Positions 1-11,411 of a stretch of 64,000 nt of DNA are shown here, piece after piece. Both the position numbers and the translations under genes were made by a program. The DNA is from Fragum whitleyi (Eukaryota > Mollusca > Bivalvia > Cardiida > Cardiidae). The stretch is taken from assembly GCA_948146395.1 (NCBI GenBank), contig OX411551.1:45046796-45110795 (forward strand). Reading direction: 5' to 3'. The notes under the pieces were generated by a model that was given only the letters and a program-made list of their open reading frames with translations, was not told the DNA's origin and searched no databases. Within the stretch, counting starts at the first letter, position 1; each line of letters begins with the position of its first letter.

Positions 1-578
1 TCATCCTCGGAACCCAGACGCAAAGCATTACGTAACTCTCCATTCATTACCTCTGGGACAATGCGCTAGCATATCGTTATTAAAATGATCTATAAGAATT
101 GTTTTTACCTTGATTAGGCAATCAAAATGACCACGGCATAATGCTACTCAACCAAAAAGAGATCGAATCGGTTATTTCTCTTGCTAAATATAATCTGGAA
201 TTTGGGGTTAAAGTCTTTTTCATATAGCAAGGCTGCATGATATTCGCCAATTTGATTTTTTATATGTGACAAAGTTACAAAAGTACAGCGAAGACTGGTA
301 CCCGTTGATTAGATTTTGTGGACATGAAATAATAATATATCAGTAGGAATTCACAAAACTTGTTTTGAATGATTACAATAGGCTAGCGAAAATATGTGTC
401 CGATGACGTAGGTTATAACATACTTATCGTGCACCTTAGAAAGAAAGCTTCCACACGGCAAATTGAATAAGAATAGTACTTAATGGCGTGTAATGCAAAC
501 TAAGATCATTTGTTCTCACAAAAAATGAGATCACAATTAATTGTATGTAATAAGAAATGTATGAGAAAAGACACACTT

Positions 579-584
579 TTTATT
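579..584 (-). promoter_or_regulatory. Candidate poly(A) signal of fucosyltransferase copy A
   Basis: AATAAA on the minus strand about 30 nt after the stop codon. The position suits a short 3' UTR, but the region is AT-rich and a chance match is possible. Confidence 0.4.
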
Positions 585-612
585 TTTTTATATTCATTAT
601 AAAAGGTTTCCA

Positions 613-1626
613 TCAAGTTTCATTTAAATCAGATATTTCAGAAGGATCTGTGCACTGTTTCTTCCCAAAGGCCCACTGAATTGTACTTTGAATATGCTTT
701 CTATATTTGTCCTGGTTGTTCATTCTTTCACAAATTTCACACATTGCTCTTGTGTAAAGTATGCTGTAAGGAATAGAAATATATGCATCCTTTTGTTTTA
801 ACATCTCTGTATACAATTCTTCTGATGTAGCTAACTTATTCAGATAGTCTGACAGCTCTTTTATGGACTTGAAATCCTCCGTAGAAATAAAAGTCCCTTT
901 TGGTAATAAACGACTTGCATCATTATTACGTCCTCCGCGAACAACCATTATGCTGTCATAGTGAAAGTTTTGAAACAGTTTTTCTGTAAAATATTGGTTA
1001 CATAATGCATTCTCAAAAGCAAGATAAAACTTGTAATTATTCACACGTTCAAAGTAGTTACCAGAATCGTGCTTATATATCAAACCACAGTTCCATGGTT
1101 TCCCACAATTTCCATAAGAGTCAAGGTCAATGAATTTCTGCAATTTTTTCACGAAAGTCTCTCTTTTTGAGCGAGTTGGGCAGTGCGAATGTACTATCAG
1201 AGCAGACGTGTTTTTCATTCTAAATAGTTCGTGGTAATTTTTAATTAATGTCTTATTATTCCTGTTCTGGATTTCCCCATACGGTAGGTGTATATCTGTA
1301 TTCGATTTGTCATAAGTCATCGTCCAATTATAACCAGAAACCCAGCCACCCTCAGTGCAATGTGCACCGGTATCGTTGAAAGAAATCGGGGCTTCATGGG
1401 CGGAAAATATCCATATTTGCCCTTGTTTATGTTTGAAGAAATATTTTGGATTTACTGTTCTACCATCAAAAATAACAGCGTCGCTATAGTTGACATTATC
1501 TGGGCCAAACCAAATACGACAGTTGGTATACTTACAGGAGTTAAATACGTGAATTTCATCCTTCCATTGAGATATATAGGGTGGCATATTATACCAGGTA
1601 ATGTTGTAGTATAGTTCAACAGTTAT
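613..1626 (-). CDS. Fucosyltransferase (GT10), copy A, catalytic exon
   Basis: Last exon of a Golgi-type fucosyltransferase, which transfers fucose from GDP-fucose to glycans, usually alpha-1,3 to GlcNAc. The family call rests on the GT10 signature FYLAFENALCNQYFTEKL in the C-terminal half, followed by a VVRGGRN segment, and on paired cysteines (NCGKPWNCG, AMCEICERM). N-glycosylation sequons such as NWT are present, as expected for a lumenal domain. The frame opens upstream of the first internal ATG (1587): codons for a VELYYNITW stretch, matched in copy B, run back to an acceptor (CTATTATAG) just before 1626, so the exon enters in phase 0. The stop is at 613-615. The anchor exon lies at 3874-3995. 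The acceptor sugar and linkage cannot be read from sequence. The family call is secure; the exon start is inferred. Confidence 0.9.
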   Translation of the reverse strand: MTVELYYNITWYNMPPYISQWKDEIHVFNSCKYTNCRIWFGPDNVNYSDAVIFDGRTVNPKYFFKHKQGQIWIFSAHEAPISFNDTGAHCTEGGWVSGYNWTMTYDKSNTDIHLPYGEIQNRNNKTLIKNYHELFRMKNTSALIVHSHCPTRSKRETFVKKLQKFIDLDSYGNCGKPWNCGLIYKHDSGNYFERVNNYKFYLAFENALCNQYFTEKLFQNFHYDSIMVVRGGRNNDASRLLPKGTFISTEDFKSIKELSDYLNKLATSEELYTEMLKQKDAYISIPYSILYTRAMCEICERMNNQDKYRKHIQSTIQWAFGKKQCTDPSEISDLNET

Positions 1627-2526
1627 CTATAATAGAAATAATGAGGTCCATCACACAAAGTGATCATTGGGTAAAATTGTTAAATTTTTGCGCAGTTACC
1701 ATTTATCTCTAAACTATTTTTAACTTAACATGTCTATTGTGAGGTTTAGGGAGAACACATTTCTTTGACAATATGATCCATTAGAAGTAAAACTTTGCTC
1801 TTACTCCTCTATTTTTAAATCTTTGTTATGATAAATTGTTTTAAAAAACTTTTTTACCAATACATTATGTTTAAACAAATTTGATAGAAATTCTTGACTT
1901 AAGTGATTCGCTAAACATATTTGATGCATCTATTGATTTGAAGCATGCCAAAGTTTAACACCATCGTGACAAGAACATTACGCATTGATTGAAATAGATA
2001 CATTTATTATATGTCACTAATTTCAAATTAAATTCATCATTAATTTACATTGAATGTTATTCTGATTTGGTTTTGAGAAAAGAAGTGTTGCTTTTTAACA
2101 TCATAATAGTCAATCGACAATACTTCAGACAGGAAGGCTGTGAAAATTTTAAAGAGTACATGAATATAGACACACAAAAGCATGTTGGAATTTTGGAATC
2201 GGAACAAGCTAAGATTAATCTTAAGAGTTTTTGTTTTTATGTTTGTGTTTGACATTTTTATAACCAAATGTTGCTTCAAAAAAGTTGAGCCTTTATCACA
2301 CCATTAGCTACATTGGTATGTAATAGCGTGTCTCAAATTGTGTAGCTGCTTGTTTTCATGAAGGTGTTCGTTTCGGTCAATAAATGAGCTTGCCACACTG
2401 ACTTTTATTGGCAAATGTAGTTTGTCTAAAATTTGTTGTTGGAGCTCAAAAATCATCCTCCATCTCTGTATGTCTGTTAAAAATTGTAATATTTTCAAAA
2501 GAATTTTTGACTACAAAAATACAGTT
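1627..2526. other. AT-rich intron sequence, nothing recognised
   Basis: Lies between the two exons of fucosyltransferase copy A. Only short overlapping ORFs without codon structure or family resemblance are seen. Confidence 0.5.
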
Positions 2527-2773
2527 CAGGGCCCAAGGTTATAAAACTTTTCTCATTCTCAATTCAAAATTTTCTCAAATTTCAATTTGTGATTAAAGCC
2601 GTAATTCTGTTTAGATACTCATTTTAATGTACTAACATAAAAGATAATATTAATAAGTTGTTATATATAACAACTTATCAATGTTGTCTTTTATGTTAAT
2701 ACATTTATTTAAATTTAAAATTTGAGAAAATTCTCAGTTGAGCCTGAGAAAAGTTTTATAACCTTGGGCCCTG
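2527..2773. mobile_element. MITE, CAGGGCCCAAGG family, copy 1
   Basis: Terminal inverted repeats of about 28 bp start CAGGGCCCAAGGTTATAAAA and end with the complement. A second copy lies at 19641-19796. Copy 1 carries an extra internal palindrome (about 2635-2700, centred on GTTATATATAAC) that is absent from copy 2, so a foldback was inserted or grew inside it. It sits in the intron of fucosyltransferase copy A. The target duplication is not clear. Confidence 0.8.
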
Positions 2774-3002
2774 ATTCTGAGCCGCCGCTTCAGTGAGTCG
2801 ACGAAAATCAACAAGCAAACCTCTCAACCTCGCTTGATCACGCCGATTTTGTTTTTAAATGGAGAAATACTGGTCGGAAATATTTTTCTGGCTATAAATA
2901 CTTATAGGAAGGTCAAAGTTGTCGTCTATTTGTGTCCATTTCAAAAAAAAAAAAAAACTTTATACCAGAAAACTTCGATAGCGAGATTACAATACATGTT
3001 TA

Positions 3003-3460
3003 AGGTCTAGGGGAACTAATTCAATTTCCGGCGATCTGTCAAGAATCTTTGGGGAAAATCCGGTCCGTATAACCAAATGTTCAAGGTGATCTATGATTGG
3101 TCAATATTATTGAAATTCAAATTTGTTTGAATTTTTGCACCGATTGTAATCTGTTGTTGAAATACAATCGCAAAATTAAAGATTGTAAACTATTTTCCCG
3201 GTCCAATAGCTATTTTTAAACATGGGTATATTTCTTTGAGGGGCCGGTTAAACAGCTTCGCGGTAAGGGTCATCTCAAAAATGGCCCAAAAAGTCTAAGA
3301 GAAAAGGGATCATGCCACTAATTTTCATTTCATTTCATGCGCAAATGAACGGTCCTCAATTCAAGACAGGTTCGATCACTTTCGCATTCTCTTGGACTGA
3401 GCTATGACCGAACACGTTATAATGATCGCCTACGGAAAATGAATTAGTTCCCCTAGATCT
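3003..3460. mobile_element. TIR element, about 460 bp, non-coding
   Basis: Left end AGGTCTAGGGGAACTAATTC and right end complementary to AGATCTAGGGGAACTAATTC, with the match extending about 33 bp. No ORF of note. It lies in the intron of fucosyltransferase copy A. No second copy is seen in the window. Confidence 0.7.
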
Positions 3461-3588
3461 AAAAATATATCTTGTGTATTGGTTTATATACGCACAGAAA
3501 GTAGATAAGACTTGAACCTTTTATTAGTTTGCCGAGTCTTTTAATAAGTTTTAATTTCTTAGACCTAATGGATTGCCATCATAAGGAC

Positions 3589-3704
3589 CGAGTGTATTTT
3601 TCACTGCGTTTATTGAAGTATAAAGTGCATTTGCCTTAGCACGTGGCATTATTTGCCATGTGCTACTTTAAGGTAATTGCTCGTTATACTAAAATACACT
3701 CAAT
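3589..3704. mobile_element. Foldback element, about 115 bp
   Basis: Ends GAGTGTATTTT and AAAATACACTC, with nearly the whole length able to fold: the GCACGTGGCA arm pairs with TGCCATGTGC around a TTATT loop. Typical hairpin MITE. Confidence 0.65.
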
Positions 3705-3873
3705 CCTATACTACATGAACCCCTACTCAATAATGAAATATAGCCAATTTAAATTGAAATTAAGGTGGTAATTAACTATCGTTGTCATCCAACGCAACCG
3801 ATCCGACGAGCACGCATTTTAGTACATTTGAGAATAAACACTTTCACTTTTCAGATCGAATTTGTTTACGTAC

Positions 3874-3995
3874 GTTTTTTCTCTGTACATTTTCAAGCCA
3901 TTCACTTTGTATGATTGGAACACGAACTATGCAAAATCCACCGAATATATATACCAAGACCAAGAAGGACACACCCAGAAGTGGTATGCAGAAAG
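3874..3995 (-). CDS. Fucosyltransferase copy A, membrane-anchor exon
   Basis: A 122-nt exon inferred from splice signals. It has an acceptor TTTTCAG before 3995 and a donor GTACGT after 3874. It enters with two bases of a split codon and leaves in phase 0, which fits the phase-0 entry of the catalytic exon at 1626. It encodes a hydrophobic run (LLGVSFLVLVYIFGG) followed by a polar stem, matching the signal anchor of a type II Golgi enzyme. The DNA around TTCTGGGTGT aligns with the equivalent exon of copy B (13126-13262), with the same length class and phase. The exon with the start codon lies further upstream and was not found. Further stem exons between this one and the catalytic exon are possible. 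Confidence 0.65.
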
Positions 3996-4630
3996 CTGAA
4001 AACATGACACAAATAAATAAATCGATGCATATACATGTATGTAAAGAGGTATTTGTTCACATGGTTAAATTTATAAAATGGTGTTTGGACACCGGTGCAG
4101 TTTTGTGATATGCAATTAGGCAATCTTATTTCGACAAAAACTTCGGTGACTTCAGCTTATTAAAACAAATGTAAATTAAGATTCAGGGTTTAATTTAAAA
4201 TACTTACTATTTTTATCAATCTTCACCATTCCCGGTGCTACATTAGGTGTATATGACATCTAAGCGATGGTATCGCCGAAATTTGCTTTGTTCCGTTAAC
4301 TGTAGGAGATAATAGGTAAAACAGGTTTAAACAATGACTAAAAATGATACAAATTACCTTGCAAATGAAATGTATTGCTTGTCTAGGATCGCAAGATTTT
4401 CTCATTCATGTACTTTAAAAGTTGAAAAGAAGGTTTCACGTTTCATTCCTATCATATACTTTTTATTTTTAAAATATTCCTTATATACCTATGGTAATGG
4501 AAATACACCTATACTAATAAATTTCTCGGGTCCGTTTAATCGCAGTTCGCAACCTGTTGCGATGTCCTAGGATTCTAGGTTGAAATCGCTATAAAAAATG
4601 TTAGTCATATCACACAGGGTAAGATCAATT
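3996..4630. other. No gene recognised
   Basis: Upstream of the copy A anchor exon. It should hold or lead to the missing first exon of that gene, but no convincing ATG exon was found. Confidence 0.4.
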
Positions 4631-4942
4631 TATATAGTTAGTAGCATCGTGAAATTGACTGTCATTCCGATCAAAACCATTCTTAACCGTTCACTCAGCG
4701 CTCCGCCAATTCATTCCAACTACTCATCCTTACCACCCAAAAATGCTCCAAAATCACTAAAAATGATAAGATTTACAACTCTACTAAAGGGAGGTAATGA
4801 ATATCGCTAGTTTTGTTCATCCTGGATCCTTAGAATACCTCCCTTGAATTTTAGTCAAAACTCGCTCCAGATACTCATTCAATTTCATTCCAAAATCACT
4901 CCAAATTATTCGTCTTGTCAATTTTATGATGTTATTAACTGT
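4631..4942. mobile_element. MITE, CATCGTGAAATTGAC family, copy 1
   Basis: Ends are inverted repeats of about 28 bp built on ATACAGTTAATAACATCGTG. The middle has a GGGAGGTAAT...ATTACCTCCC-type foldback around a TTTTGTTCATCC segment and purine-biased AATGAATG-like tracts. Other copies: 7447-7580 (left half), 12323-12742, 27461-27945 and 31525-32065. Confidence 0.75.
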
Positions 4943-5698
4943 ATTTAATTAGGGACTCAAAGATTACACTTCTCTTTCACTTGAGCAATCAATTCATTCA
5001 ATTTCTTTTATGAAAAATGGGATGAAATGTGTAGATTTTGGGAGAAATTTTCTAACAGTTCGATATGCTACACTTGCTCATCAAGCAAAACAATGGCGTC
5101 TTTTTTTCTCCGCTTTGAAAACGTCAGATAGAGCGAAATGATCGATAAAACGCGTCATTTGGCAGTTTGGTTTCTAAGACGTCACAATTAGCAACCCTCC
5201 CACTAAGGATGGCACTGCATAAAACAGAGTCAACGAAAGAATAAAATTAGGCTAAATATAATTTGATAACAAAACGCATTTTTTTACTGCTTTTTGTCAT
5301 CAAAATATCATATGCCAAAACGATATCAACAAATGATCGGAAAGAATTGACCAGATAGGTTGTTTTTTTCCTTAAAGTGTATTGAATAACCGAAGCACCA
5401 CTAGAAGCCGAATGGAATCGCCTAAAAATGATCAAAAATTAATACACTTACGTCCGATGTACTTTCCAGTTTACCGAAAGTCCAAGCGATGTTTCCGAAA
5501 GGCAGAAATACCTAAGGCAAGATATCGTATTGAATGAATACGGCCGACTCTCTATTTTTGTTTTAATGTAATTGTGATATTTAGCACTTATCAAATACAA
5601 GTATTTCTGCTTTTGTTTAATGACATCTGTTGCCCAAATGAAGTGTCGTTTACTGAGGAGTTAAACGGGTTTAATTGACGTTTTTATTATGTCATTAT
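4943..5698. other. No gene recognised; repeat fragment
   Basis: Holds a short stretch near 5095-5165 (AAACGTCAGATAGAG) also seen near 32500 and 55215, probably a fragment of the 32216-32640 repeat. Nothing else was recognised. Confidence 0.4.
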
Positions 5699-5790
5699 TT
5701 AAGGTAGAGGACCCGTAATATATACGTAATACATGTATTTCGAAACTCCTCATCTTTCACAATGTTGACAGAGGTTTCCTTATGAAATCT
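5699..5790. mobile_element. TTAA-type MITE, left half only
   Basis: Starts TTAAGGTAGAGGACCCGTAAT and continues to the GAGGTTTCC centre. The right arm is missing. Same family as 14879-15043, 31668-31830 and 55626-55791. Confidence 0.6.
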
Positions 5791-6420
5791 GTTTGTCGAT
5801 ATCCATAATGGCATATGATGAGACAAAACATTTTCACCAACAAAAATACATAAATGTATACACTGTTTAGATCGCGTTTGCACAGAGTTTTCATAAACAT
5901 CAGAATTTATGCACTTATCCGAAAAAACGCAAAGTTCTATGCTCTAAATTTTTGTAAAAAAAAGCCAACACTTGCATGATTTCTATAACAATAGCTTATA
6001 CACAGATGATGTTTAATTTGAAAAAATCAAAGAATCGAAAGAATTGATGGTGGACGTATGTGTTGGAATAATAGTGATACACCCAGTCGTTGCAAAAAAA
6101 AAAGAAATTATGCATGTAAAAATACGATAAAAGGAAAATGATTCGACCTAAGTTCGGGAATTCCCAAAAGTTTTGCATATCCGGATATACATGTAATTCT
6201 TGAAAAAAGAGTAAATTGATCCTTTGTGAGCACTACTTTTTTGAAAAGCTATTATATTCATAGCTTATAGATTAAAATTATGAAGCAAAAATGTTAAGAT
6301 TTGTCAGTTAAAAAACATATTTATTGCGGAACTACTTATGGCGGAAATTTACACAAGAACTACGTACTCAATCTTGTTTTTATTGGGGAATAGACCAACT
6401 TTTCAGCAAATCAGGACGTA
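5791..6420. other. No gene recognised
   Basis: AT-rich, with short A-runs. No coding or repeat structure was identified. Confidence 0.4.
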
Positions 6421-6740
6421 TATATATAATACATACTTACTGTATTATATGAAAAAAAAAATATCTAACGAGGTTGGGAGAATTGATAATTGTCAAGGCT
6501 CTGCCGAGACAATTATAAATTCTCACAACCGAGTTAGATATTTTTTCATACAATACACTAAGTATGTATTATATTTATCTTATAACCTCTATTTGTCTTC
6601 TTTTTGTCGATGTTTCTAACTGAAACGCAAGTGTCTAAAAATAACTGCATTATATCTTTGTTCTAAAAATAACTATGTGATATCATAAAAAAATATCATA
6701 CGGGATGTTATCACACGGATATTTGTATAGTTATAAGATA
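6421..6740. mobile_element. Double-hairpin element, copy 1 of 3
   Basis: First half: a near-perfect hairpin of about 65-bp arms, from ATACATACTTA to TAAGTATGTAT, with GAGGTTGGGAGAATTGATAA near the centre. Second half: bounded by TATCTTATAAC and GTTATAAGATA, with two TCTAAAAATAAC repeats. The same order of parts is kept at 11758-12075 and 20803-21105, so the full 320 bp is one mobile unit. Confidence 0.8.
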
Positions 6741-6874
6741 AAAACTGAATATCGTTTATTTCGTTTACAAAATGTAGAATCAAGACAGGTATCAAAGAGA
6801 CTGTAAATGAGCAGAGCTACAGATAGAGGGGGTATTTTGGTTTTCAAATTGAAAAATTCCATTTGTCCTTAGTT

Positions 6875-6965
6875 AAACCCTATGCTGTTAGTACTCATTA
6901 GTACTCATTTGAAATGTCTCATCGAGACAATTCAAATGAGTACCCACAACATGGGCTTTCATTGC
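6875..6965. repeat. Foldback, about 90 bp
   Basis: TACTCATTTGAA...TTCAAATGAGTA arms around ATGTCTCATCGAGACAA, with outer arms AAACCCTATGCTG and CAACATGGGCTTT pairing loosely. Confidence 0.5.
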
Positions 6966-7446
6966 GAAATAAAGATTTTAGACTGGTTTTACTCCATCTT
7001 ATCTTGACCCCTGAGTGAGATTCCAAATAAAATGACTAAGAATATAAGTCATGCGCTGATCCTTTTTATCTCAAAATTAATGCAAAGGTTTTCATATTAA
7101 AGACATACAAAAATCAAACGTAGGTTAATTTTATAATCTACTATTAAATATTATTGAATAGAGTGAAGCTAAAAATTCTTTTGCGAAACTCGGTTGGGTG
7201 GGACGTTCTCTTTTATATTTTCCAATATGAAGAATTAATCTTAAGGAAGCATTATGGATAAGGAAATATAATTTTTTTCGGGTACGTTTACCATTCTCAT
7301 ATTCTATACTTGCGATGTATACTAATTTGAAAAAAGAACTTGAAAAAAAACGGGTTTACACTCAGTTTAGTCTGTATAGGCTGACAAGGGTTAAATAACT
7401 GTTTTGTCTCAATGTGTATGTATATTGTATCGTACTAGGTATTCTC

Positions 7447-7580
7447 ATACAGTTAGTAAAATCGTGAAATTGACACTCATTCCGATCAAAACCTATTTTA
7501 ATCGCTCACTCAGGGCTCCATCAATTCATTCCAAACACTCACTCAAACCATTCAAATACGCTCCCAAATCAATAAAATGA
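7447..7580. mobile_element. MITE, CATCGTGAAATTGAC family, truncated copy
   Basis: Left terminal repeat ATACAGTTAGTAAAATCGTG and the following 110 bp match the copy at 4631. The right half is absent. Confidence 0.6.
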
Positions 7581-8981
7581 TGAATACAGGGAATTGTAAA
7601 ATATTGGATAAGTAACATTTGCAGGCCGAAAATGCAGGAAAAAACGTTCTCGAAAAAATACTATTTTATCCACCGAAATCTATTTTTTTTTAAAATCAAC
7701 AAAAATAATACACCTACATTAAATACAGTATATTATTGAAAATTAGTTTAAAATTAGAAGATTTAGAAAAGGTAAAATTAAGTAGATGTATCCAGGCATT
7801 TTTGGCCACTTTGCTTTCCATGAAATCACCAACCCTCCAAATTCAGGCGCTCACCTATCTTCGTTTTCTGGTAATAAATATCCATAAGACAAGGGTTTGA
7901 TAACATTTGCTGTAATACAAAGCATGTTCCTCATTGATATTTATGTAACTGCTATTTAAGTTTCAACCACTGATAATCCAGGTGCGTATGAAGCAATTTA
8001 GAGGGATGGTGAGTTAGATGAAGACTCGTTTCTTTGCGGTTCTTCTTTCATAACAAGACAAAATAAAATTTCGATTTCTACACCTGTAATAATTACTGAG
8101 AAGGAGGGGGACTTCTTCTTCTATAGTATACTTTAACCAAACAAAATACATATGCAAGAAAAAATATATTTATAATCAGTCCAGTCATCATGCATATAGG
8201 TCATAAGATGATGTATTTCAGGGATCAAACGTGAAGCGTCCGTGACATACTAAATATCTAAGAGCCATCTGTTGAATTTGCTAGAAAAATTATTCAAATG
8301 ACAAAATACAGTTGGTAATGCAATGACAGAGAAAGGTCAGATTATAACATTATTAGAAAAGAAAAACTTGCTTGCAACAAGAGTCTTCTCACTTTCCAAC
8401 AAAATTTCCCGATTTTTCATGACGTACGCAATGAAATACGTAAACGTTCCCCGTTTAAACTTCTTTGGCAATGTTAACTACCAAGTTTTATTTCACCTTG
8501 TCGGAACAAATTCTTGTAACGTTGGAAAGGAAAACATTCTGGTGAATCTATATTACACAATTTTCAAGAGGGTTTACAATTTTTACCTGAGTATAAATAA
8601 TTTTCAGTTCATTGCAATATGATTTCAAAACAAAATAACAATAAAGTTAGAATACTAAAAGGCACGAACCTTCATTACAAAAAATTACGAAAGGGATAAA
8701 CTTCTATTAAAGGGAGGTAATATGTTGTCGTAAATTCGAGTTAAGGTTTCCGATGATGTCCGATAGCCTTAAGGTATACAAATAAGATACATGTATTGGG
8801 TATTCCTATATATCCCAAAAAGTGAAAGGACAAAAAATTTGTAACATTTTACTGTCAATTTAAAAAAGAATCTTGTACTGTTTCGTGAAAGGGACCAATA
8901 CACTATTAAAAGAATTTACAATAATGTTGAATCAACGAAATTGTGTCTAATTTTTTAACCTTTTCGGGTAAAAAGTTAACA
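7581..8981. other. Spacer between fucosyltransferase genes, no gene recognised
   Basis: Downstream flank of copy B and far upstream of copy A. The missing 5' exon and promoter of copy A may lie here. A fragment AAAGGGAGGTAAT at about 8710 belongs to the CATCGTGAAATTGAC repeat family. Confidence 0.4.
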
Positions 8982-10016
8982 CTAAGTTTCATTTAAATCG
9001 GATATTTCGGACGGATCTGTGCACTGTTTCTTCCCATAAACCCACGGAATTGTACTTTTAATGTGCTTTTTATATTTGTCTTGGTTGTTCATCCTTTCAC
9101 AAATCTCACACATTGCTCTTGTATAGAGTATATTGTAAGGAATAGAATAATATTCATCCTTACGTTTTAACATTTCTGTGTATAACGTCTCTGATTCTCC
9201 GATCCTTTTCATGTAATCTGCCAGCTCTTTGATAGACTTGAAATCTTGTGTATAAATATAAGTCCCCTTTGGTATCATACGATCTGCGTCATCATTACGT
9301 CCGCCACGAACAACCATTATACTATCATAGTTATAGTTGCGATAAAGTTTTTCGGTTAGATATTGGTTACAAATTGCGTTCTCAAAAGCAAGATAAAATT
9401 TGTATCCATTTATCTGATCATAGCAGTGGTCAAATTCGTGATGATATCGCTTTCCACAATTCCAAGGTGTCCCACATTCTCCATATGAATCTATGTCAAT
9501 AAATTTCTGTAGACTTTTCACGAAATTTAGCCTCCTTGATCGGGTATCGCAATGGGAATGGACAATAAGCGCAGTTTTGTTCTTCATTCTGAATATTTTA
9601 CTATAGTCCTTGGTGGCAAGTTTGTCGGCCTTTTTCCGAATTTCCCCGTAAGGTAGGTGTATATCTGTATTAGAGCTGTCATACGTCATAGTCCAATTAA
9701 AACTCGAAACCCAGCCAGCCGTCCTCCAGACGCTGCCAAAATCGTCGAATGTACTTGGAGCTTCATTGCCAGAGAATACCCAAACTTGTCCTGGTGGTTT
9801 TTTGAAAAAGTTTTTTCTCTCCTCATTCCTTGCGTCGAAAATAACCACGTCACTGTAAGTAACGTGCTTTCGACCATAAAACAGTTGACAGTTGGTGTAT
9901 TTGCACGAGCTAAATTCAAAACTAACAGAGTCAGGGTGTTTGTGAAATCCGATGTCATCGTAAGTATATCCGATATCGTGCGGATTCGTACACCACGTGA
10001 TGTTGTAGATGCGATC
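8982..10016 (-). CDS. Fucosyltransferase (GT10), copy B, catalytic exon
   Basis: Second GT10 fucosyltransferase catalytic exon, about two thirds identical to copy A by eye. The GT10 signature reads FYLAFENAICNQYLTEKL, and the last 14 residues (QCTDPSEISDLNET) are the same as in copy A. No usable ATG opens the frame: the reading continues upstream through SCKYTNC and YNITW to an acceptor (CTTTTTAG) just before 10016, in phase 0 as in copy A. All conserved cysteines seen in copy A are kept and no frame break is visible, so it looks functional. The copies lie about 7 kb apart in the same orientation, a tandem duplication typical of the expanded fucosyltransferase sets of molluscs. Divergence is even along the exon, which argues against recent gene conversion except perhaps at the 3' end. 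Confidence 0.9.
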   Translation of the reverse strand, partial: DRIYNITWCTNPHDIGYTYDDIGFHKHPDSVSFEFSSCKYTNCQLFYGRKHVTYSDVVIFDARNEERKNFFKKPPGQVWVFSGNEAPSTFDDFGSVWRTAGWVSSFNWTMTYDSSNTDIHLPYGEIRKKADKLATKDYSKIFRMKNKTALIVHSHCDTRSRRLNFVKSLQKFIDIDSYGECGTPWNCGKRYHHEFDHCYDQINGYKFYLAFENAICNQYLTEKLYRNYNYDSIMVVRGGRNDDADRMIPKGTYIYTQDFKSIKELADYMKRIGESETLYTEMLKRKDEYYSIPYNILYTRAMCEICERMNNQDKYKKHIKSTIPWVYGKKQCTDPSEISDLNET

Positions 10017-10719
10017 CTAAAAAGTGTAGAAATTGGTACTTTAAAAAGTGCATAAGCATTAATTTTCATGACAGTTTGCTAAAAAACACTATATTTCGTC
10101 AATAGTTCTCCAATTGTTCAATTACAAATATATACTAGAAAAAACTTCTAATTCGCATCTGTAAATCGTAGCCGATATTTTCATAAATTCTTACAAACCA
10201 AAGCAACTGGCATTTGGCACATTGTTCAAAACCATTCATGTTCAAACCCATATTAAAAAGAAGAACAAAACTTGAAAAACCAATGAGCTGTGATTATTGA
10301 ACAAATGTCAGTATTAAAAGTAAAAGTCAAGTTTTAGCTACATCTTCTCCATTATATTTTGCCATAATCAGTAAACTGTTGTAGGATTTATTACCGTTAC
10401 GGTTTATTGCTTAGACTTCACTGGGGGAGACGCAGTAGTCATGAATTACACTTTATTAGAAATCCAAAGAAGCAATTTTGAATCTCATTTCCTGTGGTCG
10501 TCCTGTGTTTTGACACTTTGAATACTTTATCCTATCATAACACAATATATAGTTTATTCAGATGATTTGACTTGAACAATAATGTTCATCCTCATTTCAT
10601 AGTAAATTTTGTAATTACATATTCAAATACACGCCACAATGGCAAATGAATGAAAATACTACTATTTCGAATATCGTAATTTTTCGCGGAAATAACGAGT
10701 TGTTGGTATTCCAGTCCTC
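10017..10719. other. Intron of fucosyltransferase copy B
   Basis: First part of the inferred intron between the catalytic exon and the anchor exon at 13262. Nothing else was recognised. Confidence 0.4.
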
Positions 10720-10838
10720 TGTTCGGGATTTAAAGCGTTTTGCGAGCGCTTTGAGATGATACCCCGCTTTGCACGTGCACCTACGTGCAAAGCGAGGTAT
10801 CATTTCGAAAGTGCTTCGCTACGGTTTCATCCTGAACG
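10720..10838. mobile_element. Hairpin MITE, CTTTGCACGTGCA family, copy 1
   Basis: Ends GTTCGGGAT / ATCCTGAAC and centre CCCCGCTTTGCACGTGCACC, folding with ACGTGCAAAGCGAGG. Other members: core at about 20152-20258, 28036-28157 and 31374-31482. Confidence 0.75.
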
Positions 10839-11411
10839 CAAAAACGGTGTTTTACCATATTGGTAAGATATGATTATCAAAAATCACAGATAATTTTTAC
10901 TTACTTTGACAATAGGGGCAGTAAAAGTAGATCGTAAAGAATGTATGCGTTTTGTTTTAACAGCAGTAGCAGTAGTGTAAAGTGAAACTTATAATAAAGT
11001 ATTTTGGATTCTGTGGTGAAAGTGAGAGCGATAATACCACCAGCCTCGTTTTCCCTCACATCAGCCAGATTTTCTTTTTTAGAGGCGGGTCTAAGCTAAT
11101 GTGACAGATCCGTTATTTTGTTTAAGTTTTCGTAATAAATTATTATTATATATTTTTATAGCAAATCAAAAGCGATTAATTTGCTCGGAACTCTGCCTTT
11201 TAAATATCTTACGTGTTTATATTTTTTATTTTTATTATATTTTATCAGGGATATGGGGTATTGACTGATACCCCGTTTTCAATAAATTTGATTTTATAAT
11301 CATCAGCAAGTGACGATTCTGGGTAGACATTAAATAATGTAGCCATTGTGTGGTCAAACGTAAAATGAGAAACTTTGTATCAACAAAACACTTAAATAGC
11401 AAGATTGAACC
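10839..11411. other. No gene recognised
   Basis: AT-rich intron sequence. No clear repeat structure. Confidence 0.4.

Noticed and set aside
3902..4123. Separate 73-codon minus-strand gene
   Set aside because: Lies in a different frame from the inferred anchor exon, which has splice signals, matching phase and a homologue at 13126-13262.
9657..10069. ORFs overlapping fucosyltransferase copy B in other frames
   Set aside because: Shadows of the catalytic exon, whose own frame continues to 10016 and aligns with copy A.
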